Source: Methylotenera sp. UBA6020 (lineage in GTDB: Bacteria; Pseudomonadota; Gammaproteobacteria; Burkholderiales; Methylophilaceae). Taken from it: a stretch of 12,565 nt of DNA. The notes beneath the pieces were generated by a model. That model was not told the origin of the DNA. It searched no databases and saw only the letters and a program-made list of their open reading frames with translations. Positions within the stretch are counted from its first letter, which is position 1. The number at the start of each line of letters is the position of its first letter. The DNA is taken from positions 1-12,565 of the forward strand of contig DIZU01000032.1 of assembly GCA_002429455.1 (NCBI GenBank), read 5' to 3'. The position numbers and the translations under genes were made by a program. Of the stretch, positions 7,344-12,565 are shown in pieces.

Positions 7344-8015
7344 ATGAACAAACCTCGTGAAAAAGAGGCGATCAAGGCCTATTTAAAGCTTTTACAAACT
7401 AAAGGTGCAGCTAGTGGTATCTTGTATAAACGCTCGTTATTTTTAGATAAACTAGGTGTATGCATTGCTGACAAAACTCTTGACCGTACTGAATATGGAC
7501 AGGCCTTAGATGTCGTCATGAAAACCATTCCTGCCGATGATTGGCATGAAAACCTTAATACCGCCCGTGAATTTTATCCGTTCTGGATGAAAGACATTAA
7601 AGCCATTGCTGCATTTAACTTACATTATGGTTTTGATATTCAGTCAGTTCAATGGAAGCCATTAGCAGCTTCACTGAAATCATTAACGGATAGTCTGGAA
7701 ACGGAAAAGTTTGATACTTCCGAAAACTGGCCATTAAAAGCCTATACACAAGCGCTACGCTATGAAGGCGCGGAACGGTCAGTCGTTGATACACGAGTTA
7801 AGTTAGCAAAAATTATATTGATACGCCTTAGAGATGCACCGGTCAAAAATAATAAGTTTTATCGCACTGCGGTTGATCTCACTTTGCCCCTGTTTACTAT
7901 CAAAGAAAATAGGCATCTGTTTTTAGTGGTCGTACGAGAGTTTTATTATTTTTGGAATGGCAGCCCGGATGCCGCTACCAAAGTGCTCAAAGATGGCTCA
8001 AATAATATGCTGTAA
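7344..8015 (+). CDS. Conserved-looking protein of unknown function with two copies of a domain
   Basis: I do not recognise a named family for this 223-residue, probably cytoplasmic and helical protein. What can be seen is an internal duplication. Residues 10-81 start KAYLKLLQTKGA and end AREFYPFW. Residues 131-204 start KAYTQALRYEGA and end VREFYYFW. The copies stay in register with a length difference of about two residues and share an internal Y..A.D pattern. No signal peptide or membrane segment is evident. The start at ATG 7344 is preferred over TTG 7341; there is no good Shine-Dalgarno. The ATG overlaps the stop of a six-codon reading frame (7324-7344) as TGATG. It follows trhO by 42 bases and is probably in the same transcript, ending before a strong terminator. 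Confidence 0.8.
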   Translation: MNKPREKEAIKAYLKLLQTKGAASGILYKRSLFLDKLGVCIADKTLDRTEYGQALDVVMKTIPADDWHENLNTAREFYPFWMKDIKAIAAFNLHYGFDIQSVQWKPLAASLKSLTDSLETEKFDTSENWPLKAYTQALRYEGAERSVVDTRVKLAKIILIRLRDAPVKNNKFYRTAVDLTLPLFTIKENRHLFLVVVREFYYFWNGSPDAATKVLKDGSNNML

Positions 8016-8118
8016 TGCATGTTAATTTTGGAGAGATATAGGTCAAATGTGACCTGGATTATTGTAAAACTGCGATCTGATTCCTATTGCTTCTTGTTTC
8101 ATATAGCCCTTGTCGCAT

Positions 8119-8154
8119 AAAATAAAAGGCACCTTTAAAGGTGCCTTTTATTTT
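8119..8154. terminator. Bidirectional rho-independent terminator
   Basis: A perfect 36-base palindrome is centred on AAAGGCACCTTTAAAGGTGC, with AAAAT on the left and ATTTT on the right. Read on either strand it gives a GC-containing stem followed by a T-rich tail. It lies between the convergent gene ending at 8015 and argG ending at 8169, and should stop transcription from both sides. Confidence 0.9.
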
Positions 8155-8168
8155 TAACTACGGACCAG

Positions 8169-9401
8169 TTACTGCCTATTTTTCAAATTCGCCGCAATAC
8201 GCAATCTCAACGCATTCAGCTTAATAAAGCCGCCGGCGTCTTTTTGATCATAAGCGCCTTTGTCGTCTTCAAAGGTTGCAATCGTTGAATCAAACAGTGA
8301 ATTGGTTTTACTATCACGTCCTGTCACAATCACATTGCCTTTGTAGAGTTTAACGCGCACCCAGCCATTAACTACCGTTTGTGTATGGTCTATCAACGTC
8401 TGAATGGCTATACGCTCAGGGCTCCACCAATAGCCGTTGTAGATCATGCTGGCGTAGCGCGGCATGAGATCATCTTTTAAATGTGCCACTTCACGGTCTA
8501 GTGTGATGGACTCAATCGCACGGTGTGCTTTGAGCATAATTGTGCCGCCAGGGGTTTCGTAACAACCGCGAGACTTCATGCCGACGTAGCGGTTTTCAAC
8601 TAAATCCAAACGACCAATACCATGCTTACCGCCAATTTTGTTCAAATACGCTAAAAGCTCATGCGGCTTCATGGCTTCACCATTCAGGCTTACCGGATCA
8701 CCATTGACATATTCAATATCCAAATACTCGGCAGCATCAGGGGCTTTTTCCGGGCTCACACTCCAACGCCACATTGACTCTTCAGCTTCCGCTGCTGGGT
8801 TTTCTAAATGACGGCCTTCGTAGCTGATATGCAATAAATTGGCGTCCATGCTGTATGGACTACCACCTTGTTTATGCTTCATATCTACCGCGATATTATT
8901 AGCCTCTGCATAAGCCATGAGTTTTTCACGGCTCAATAAATCCCACTCGCGCCAAGGAGCGATGATTTGAATATTCGGGTTTAAGGCATAGGCGCCCAAT
9001 TCAAAACGCACCTGGTCGTTACCTTTACCAGTGGCGCCATGCGAAATTGCATCGGCATTGGTCTCTGCGGCAATCTCGATTAAACGTTTAGCGATTAACG
9101 GTCTGGCAATCGAAGTGCCTAATAAGTATTCGCCTTCATATACGGTATTCGCGCGAAACATTGGGAACACGAAATCACGTACGAATTCTTCACGAACGTC
9201 GTCAATGTAAATCTCTTTCACGCCTGCAGCTTTGGCTTTTGCGCGCGCTGGCTCTAGCTCTTCACCTTGACCTAAATCAGCAGTAAAGGTTACCACTTCG
9301 CATTGGTATTCATCTTGCAGCCATTTTAAGATGACTGAAGTGTCCAGGCCACCTGAATAGGCTAGAACAACTTTTTTAACTTCCTTTTTCGCATTACTCA
9401 T
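8169..9401 (-). CDS. argG: Argininosuccinate synthase
   Basis: ArgG joins citrulline and aspartate, using ATP, to give argininosuccinate, the penultimate step of arginine synthesis in the cytoplasm. The 410-residue protein carries the ATP-pyrophosphatase motif SGGLDTS at 16-22 ([18 protein letters not shown]). Other family segments are [15 protein letters not shown] and [20 protein letters not shown]. The length fits the roughly 400-residue class of bacterial ArgG. The ATG has an AGAGGA stretch about 11 bases upstream. The gene lies 30 bases after argF on the same strand and is the last gene of the arg operon, ending 15 bases before the bidirectional terminator. Confidence 0.98.
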   Translation of the reverse strand: MSNAKKEVKKVVLAYSGGLDTSVILKWLQDEYQCEVVTFTADLGQGEELEPARAKAKAAGVKEIYIDDVREEFVRDFVFPMFRANTVYEGEYLLGTSIARPLIAKRLIEIAAETNADAISHGATGKGNDQVRFELGAYALNPNIQIIAPWREWDLLSREKLMAYAEANNIAVDMKHKQGGSPYSMDANLLHISYEGRHLENPAAEAEESMWRWSVSPEKAPDAAEYLDIEYVNGDPVSLNGEAMKPHELLAYLNKIGGKHGIGRLDLVENRYVGMKSRGCYETPGGTIMLKAHRAIESITLDREVAHLKDDLMPRYASMIYNGYWWSPERIAIQTLIDHTQTVVNGWVRVKLYKGNVIVTGRDSKTNSLFDSTIATFEDDKGAYDQKDAGGFIKLNALRLRIAANLKNRQ

Positions 9402-9431
9402 TACTTAAATTTTTCCTCTATTAAACTTTAC

Positions 9432-10352
9432 CTAGACGCTAAGTTTGCCCAACAATAAATATTCCATCAATGCTTTTTGTACATGCAGGCGGTTCTCTGC
9501 CTCATCCCACACGACAGACTGCGCTCCATCAATAACCTCTGCTGCCACCTCTTCACCGCGATGCGCTGGCAAGCAATGCATAAAAAGCACATCTTTTGCG
9601 GCTACCCGCATCATATCGCCATCTACTTGCCAATCGACAAAGTCACGCATGCGCTCTTCATTTTCTGCTTCAAAGCCCATGCTGGTCCAAACGTCGGTCG
9701 TCACCAAATCTGCATCTCGTACAGCTTCCATCGGGTCTGCAAACACCTCAAAATGATCACGCCCGTATAAATTAGCACGCTCAGGCTCGACTTCGTAGCC
9801 TGGTGGTGTTGAGACATGTACGTTAAAATCCAACACTTCAGCGGCTTGCAGCCAAGTATTACAAACATTATTACTATCGCCTATCCATGCCACTGTTTTA
9901 CCTTGGATCGAACCTCGATGCTCGATAAATGTAAAAATGTCCGCTAAAATTTGGCACGGATGATATTCATTAGTTAAACCATTGATCACAGGCACGCGGG
10001 AGTTGGCTGCAAAGCGCTCGATAATTTCTTGTTCATAGGTACGAATCATCACCAAGTCGCTCATGCGTGAAATGACTTGTGCTGCATCTTCAACCGGCTC
10101 ACCGCGGCCCAATTGGGAATCACGCGTATTTAAATAAATCGCCGAGCCTCCCAATTGCTGCATACCTGCTTCAAATGACAAGCGTGTACGGGTACTGGCT
10201 TTTTCAAAAATCATTACTAGCGTCCGGTCTTGCAACGGCCAGTATTGTTGATAAGCCTTAAATTGACTTTTAATCCAGCGCGCGCGCTCAAATACATACT
10301 CGAGCTCGTCACGATTTAAGTCATTGAATTGTAAAAAATGTTTTATTGCCAT
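9432..10352 (-). CDS. argF: Ornithine carbamoyltransferase
   Basis: ArgF makes citrulline from ornithine and carbamoyl phosphate. The 306-residue protein is of normal length and has the full motif set: STRTR at 53-57 (carbamoyl phosphate), HPCQ at 131-134, SMG at 224-226 and HCLPAHRGEEV at 259-269 (ornithine and catalytic cysteine region). It is an anabolic-type sequence next to argG and argD. No convincing Shine-Dalgarno precedes the ATG. The 88-base gap from argD holds neither a clear terminator nor a convincing promoter, so transcription through from argD is the simplest reading. Confidence 0.98.
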   Translation of the reverse strand: MAIKHFLQFNDLNRDELEYVFERARWIKSQFKAYQQYWPLQDRTLVMIFEKASTRTRLSFEAGMQQLGGSAIYLNTRDSQLGRGEPVEDAAQVISRMSDLVMIRTYEQEIIERFAANSRVPVINGLTNEYHPCQILADIFTFIEHRGSIQGKTVAWIGDSNNVCNTWLQAAEVLDFNVHVSTPPGYEVEPERANLYGRDHFEVFADPMEAVRDADLVTTDVWTSMGFEAENEERMRDFVDWQVDGDMMRVAAKDVLFMHCLPAHRGEEVAAEVIDGAQSVVWDEAENRLHVQKALMEYLLLGKLSV

Positions 10353-10440
10353 AGTTTTATCGATGTAGTAATTATCGCAGTAGATTCTATTGCTTTTAGT
10401 TTAGATGTTTTTAATTAATGATTGTTATTGCAAAAGATAA

Positions 10441-11622
10441 TTAGCTGTCTAAAAACGCCTTAATGACTACCGCCAAACGTTGCACTAGCTCTTTAGCCTC
10501 AGCCTCACTCATGACTAATGGCGGCAATAAACGCACCACTTTATCGGCTGTCACGTTAATAAGCAGATTAGCCTCTAACGCCATATTCACTAGATCGCCA
10601 CATGGCCGATCCAACTCAATGCCTATCATTAAACCCGCGTTGCGTATTACTACAACGCCTTTGGTGTTTTTGAATTCAACATTAAAACCTTCACAAATCA
10701 GATTGCCGATTTTTTCAGCATTCTCGCGCAGACCGTCTTCTTCTATGATATTTAAGGTAGCTAAACCAGCCGCGCTGGCTAATGGATTGCCACCGAAGGT
10801 AGACCCATGTTTGCCGTAAGTAAACACTTCGGCGGCTTTGCCACTAGCTAGGCAGGCTCCAATCGGTACACCTGACGCCAAGCCTTTAGCCAGACTCATG
10901 ACATCTGGTTTGATTGTTGTGTGCTGAAAAGAAAACCAGGTGCCAGTGCGGCCAACACCCGTTTGCACTTCGTCCAGCATCAACAGCCAGCCATGCTCAT
11001 CACAAATCTGGCGCAATGATTCTAGGTAGGTACCAGCATCTTTAGGGATATTGATACCACCCTCGCCTTGCACAGGCTCAACTAAAATAGCAACCACATG
11101 AGGATTGTGCAAAGCTACTTGCTTGACTGCTTCAATATCATCATAAGGCACACGAATAAAACCGCTAACCAGCGGTTCAAAACCCGCTTGGACCTTACGG
11201 TTGCCTGTGGCTGAAAGTGTAGCCATGGTGCGTCCATGAAAGGATTTGTCCATGACGATGATTTCAGGATTTTCTATGCCTTTATTGTGGCCATACAGCC
11301 GAGCTATCTTAATACTCGCTTCGTTTGCTTCGCAACCTGAGTTGCAAAAAAACACTTTGTCCATGCCTGAAATTTCGCACAGCTTGTCAGCCAGAGCGGT
11401 TTGCTCAGCAATCTGATAGATATTGGAGACATGAATCAACTTAGCCGCTTGCTCGCTAATCGCTTGCACTAATTTAGGATGTCCATGACCCAAGCCATTC
11501 ACGGCCACGCCGGCAAGTGCATCCAGATATTTTTCACCTTTATCATCCCACAGCCAAACACCCTCGCCCTTAACGAAGGTCACTGGCTGGCGCATATAGG
11601 TATTCATTAGGTGATCAGACAT
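10441..11622 (-). CDS. argD: Acetylornithine aminotransferase
   Basis: ArgD is a PLP-dependent class III aminotransferase that converts N-acetylglutamate semialdehyde to N-acetylornithine. In many bacteria it also serves lysine/diaminopimelate synthesis as succinyl-DAP aminotransferase; that is family knowledge, not shown here. The 393-residue protein has NSGCEANEASIKIAR (94-108), SFHGRTMATLSATG (127-140), LDEVQTGVGRTG (216-227) and the PLP lysine 246 in SLAKGLASG. Length and motifs are standard. It is the first gene of the argD-argF-argG operon. A GAG lies a few bases before the ATG, and a good promoter match lies 25-52 bases upstream. Confidence 0.96.
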   Translation of the reverse strand: MSDHLMNTYMRQPVTFVKGEGVWLWDDKGEKYLDALAGVAVNGLGHGHPKLVQAISEQAAKLIHVSNIYQIAEQTALADKLCEISGMDKVFFCNSGCEANEASIKIARLYGHNKGIENPEIIVMDKSFHGRTMATLSATGNRKVQAGFEPLVSGFIRVPYDDIEAVKQVALHNPHVVAILVEPVQGEGGINIPKDAGTYLESLRQICDEHGWLLMLDEVQTGVGRTGTWFSFQHTTIKPDVMSLAKGLASGVPIGACLASGKAAEVFTYGKHGSTFGGNPLASAAGLATLNIIEEDGLRENAEKIGNLICEGFNVEFKNTKGVVVIRNAGLMIGIELDRPCGDLVNMALEANLLINVTADKVVRLLPPLVMSEAEAKELVQRLAVVIKAFLDS

Positions 11623-11646
11623 AAAAACTCTATTTAATTTAACTCA

Positions 11647-11674
11647 ATTATTAAAAATAAACATAACGTGTTAA
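11647..11674 (-). promoter_or_regulatory. Probable argD operon promoter with overlapping palindrome
   Basis: On the minus strand TTAACA (11674-11669, five of six to the -35 consensus) and AATAAT (11652-11647, five of six to -10) are 16 bases apart and place the start of transcription about 20 bases before argD. The palindrome TAACACGTTA (11673-11664) overlaps the -35 box and could be a regulator site. It does not resemble the ArgR box consensus of enterobacteria. Confidence 0.55.
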
Positions 11675-11704
11675 TACTTATTTAGCACAGATTAGACGCT
11701 ATAT

Positions 11705-11739
11705 TTAACAAAATACAAACGGCGGCTAACGCCGCCGTT
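11705..11739 (-). terminator. Rho-independent terminator of the PuuD-like membrane operon
   Basis: A perfect 9-bp stem AACGGCGGC / GCCGCCGTT with a four-base loop (stem and loop 11718-11739) is followed on the minus strand by TGTATTTTGTT. The plus side lacks a T-run, so it acts on leftward transcripts, 63 bases past the gene that ends at 11803 and before the argD promoter. The rest of 11623-11802 shows no gene. Confidence 0.85.
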
Positions 11740-11802
11740 GTAAGCATTACTTGAATTAAAGACCTCTTAAATTAAAAACCTAACAGGACTTCCTAATAAG
11801 AC

Positions 11803-12294
11803 TTAAAGACCAACGATTGCCCGGTGCGATAATCCATTAGCCATAAAAAATAACATTGGAATTGAAAGCATCATATTAGTACGCGATGCCAACATTGCCA
11901 CGCGGCGTGCTTTTGCTTTTACTTCATCGCTCGCAGGAACCATACCTAAGATTTTTTGTTGATTTGGCCAGATAAAAAACCAAACATTAAACAACATGAT
12001 AGTACCTAGCCATGCGCCAACACCAATAGCAGCATAGCCATTACGTAATGTAAACGCGTTAACAAAACCACTACCAAGCAACCATGCACCTGCTATCCAT
12101 GTAGCAACTGCAGCCCAGCGAAACCATAACAATGCACGTGGTGCCACATGTTTAGTGATACCAGTAGCTGTGCCATCAGCCGCAGCATCTTTCAATGCTG
12201 GCATTTGTACAAGATTAAAATAATAAAGCAGGCCAATCCATGTGATGCCTGCAACAATGTGGGCCCAACGGGCAATTCCTGGTAAAAAATCCAT
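11803..12294 (-). CDS. Stand-alone membrane protein related to the N-terminal domain of urate hydroxylase PuuD
   Basis: This is a 163-residue integral membrane protein with four likely spans, about residues 9-29, 54-78, 86-109 and 133-153. The start GIARWAHIVAGITWIGLLYY, the segment WFRWAAVATWIAGAWLLGSG and the later MLFNVWFFIWPNQQKILG resemble the PuuD/urate oxidase N-terminal membrane domain family. Full-length PuuD adds a C-terminal cytochrome c domain; here the protein ends at LSHRAIVGL, with no CXXCH. Histidines at residues 12, 49 and 157 are candidate haem or metal ligands (inference). No purine degradation gene is nearby, so urate oxidation is not supported. A GGTGGGGG stretch about 9 bases before the ATG, inside the end of the preceding small gene, may serve as ribosome binding site. 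Confidence 0.8.
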   Translation of the reverse strand: MDFLPGIARWAHIVAGITWIGLLYYFNLVQMPALKDAAADGTATGITKHVAPRALLWFRWAAVATWIAGAWLLGSGFVNAFTLRNGYAAIGVGAWLGTIMLFNVWFFIWPNQQKILGMVPASDEVKAKARRVAMLASRTNMMLSIPMLFFMANGLSHRAIVGL

Positions 12295-12297
12295 GAT

Positions 12298-12399
12298 TTA
12301 TGCCCCCACCAAAAAAGTTTTAACAATTAAATATATCACTAGCGTAAGCACTAAGCCTGCGATAATTGTCCCTGAAATCGAATCTAACGGATTTTTCAT
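12298..12399 (-). CDS. 33-residue single-span membrane protein upstream of the PuuD-like gene
   Basis: This small reading frame encodes 33 residues: MKNPLDSISG, then a hydrophobic run TIIAGLVLTLVIYLIV, then KTFLVGA. This predicts one membrane span with a short polar N-terminus and a lysine near the other end. An AGGAGA ribosome binding site lies 8-9 bases before the ATG. Its stop is only three bases before the start of the PuuD-like gene, whose likely ribosome binding site lies in its last codons, so the two are probably translationally coupled. I know no family for it. A small partner subunit of the downstream membrane protein is the natural guess, but only position and hydrophobicity support it. 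Confidence 0.7.
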   Translation of the reverse strand: MKNPLDSISGTIIAGLVLTLVIYLIVKTFLVGA

Positions 12400-12565
12400 G
12401 CGACACATCTCCTAGTTTTTTTTAATTTTATTTCCAATTTTGTGTTATTTTTAATCAACTACTAGGCGTGAGATTAGCCGAAAAGCCCAAGATTGGCAAC
12501 CCTAGGATTAGCAACTGTCTAGAAGATGAGAAAACCTGGAAATTAGTTAGCGTATGCGGGTACAA
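12400..12565. other. Upstream region of the membrane operon, no gene supported
   Basis: The stretch next to the small gene is strongly A/T-rich and presumably holds its leftward promoter, but I find no convincing -35/-10 pair. GATTAGC occurs twice (12472-12478 and 12506-12512), each just after a CTAGG (12463-12467 and 12502-12506). An ATG near the right edge (12553) is too close to the end to judge. Confidence 0.3.

Noticed and set aside
8019..8120. 33-codon plus-strand frame after the unknown gene
   Set aside because: It has no ribosome binding site, contains the AGGTCA inverted repeat and runs into the terminator palindrome. Composition is unremarkable, so a chance frame is more likely.
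9445..9770. Two overlapping plus-strand frames of about 100 codons within argF
   Set aside because: Both are antisense to a secure ArgF with all motifs intact, and have no start signals.
10463..10819. 118-codon plus-strand frame within argD
   Set aside because: It is antisense to a secure ArgD and its serine/threonine-rich translation is typical of a shadow frame.
12472..12512. Two GATTAGC copies as the start of a repeat array
   Set aside because: There are only two short copies with irregular context near the window edge; this is within chance expectation.

Overview
The window looks like chromosome from a methylotrophic betaproteobacterium of the Methylophilaceae, most like Methylotenera or a close relative. 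The reasons are the moderately AT-rich base composition, a complete set of formyltransferase/hydrolase (Fhc) genes of the H4MPT-linked formaldehyde oxidation pathway, and the betaproteobacterial ndk-rlmN and argD-argF-argG arrangements. The family is inferred from gene content, not from a marker gene. I see no prophage, insertion sequence, CRISPR array, tRNA or rRNA, and no gene-free stretch longer than 300 bases.

Layout: 1-726 (minus) holds ndk followed by the 5' part of rlmN, which starts at TTG. 727-843 is a short divergent control region. 844-6290 (plus) is the fhc operon in the order fhcB-fhcA-[FMN-binding PPOX-like gene]-fhcD-fhcC. 6354-8015 (plus) holds trhO (tRNA U34 hydroxylase) and an unrecognised gene whose protein is built from two diverged copies of a domain of about 72 residues. 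A long palindromic terminator at 8119-8154 separates these from the convergent arginine operon argD-argF-argG (minus, transcribed 11622 to 8169). 11705-12399 (minus) is a two-gene membrane operon: a 33-residue single-span protein, then a stand-alone protein like the PuuD N-terminal membrane domain, followed by a terminator. 12400-12565 holds no gene I can support.

How the genes work together: FhcD moves the formyl group from formyl-H4MPT to methylofuran, FhcA hydrolyses formyl-methylofuran to formate, and FhcB and FhcC are the structural partners related to archaeal formylmethanofuran dehydrogenase. This makes formate from formaldehyde-derived C1 units. The FMN-binding protein sits inside this operon, has the clearest ribosome binding site in it, and has no assigned role; it is the best candidate here for an undescribed component of C1 metabolism. 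ArgD, ArgF and ArgG cover three steps of arginine synthesis. RlmN modifies rRNA and tRNA, TrhO modifies tRNA, and Ndk balances NTP pools.

The most interesting points are the flavoprotein inside fhc, the loss of the tungsten/molybdenum-ligand cysteine from FhcB while its four-cysteine N-terminal cluster motif is kept, the duplicated-domain unknown protein, and the 33-residue membrane protein.
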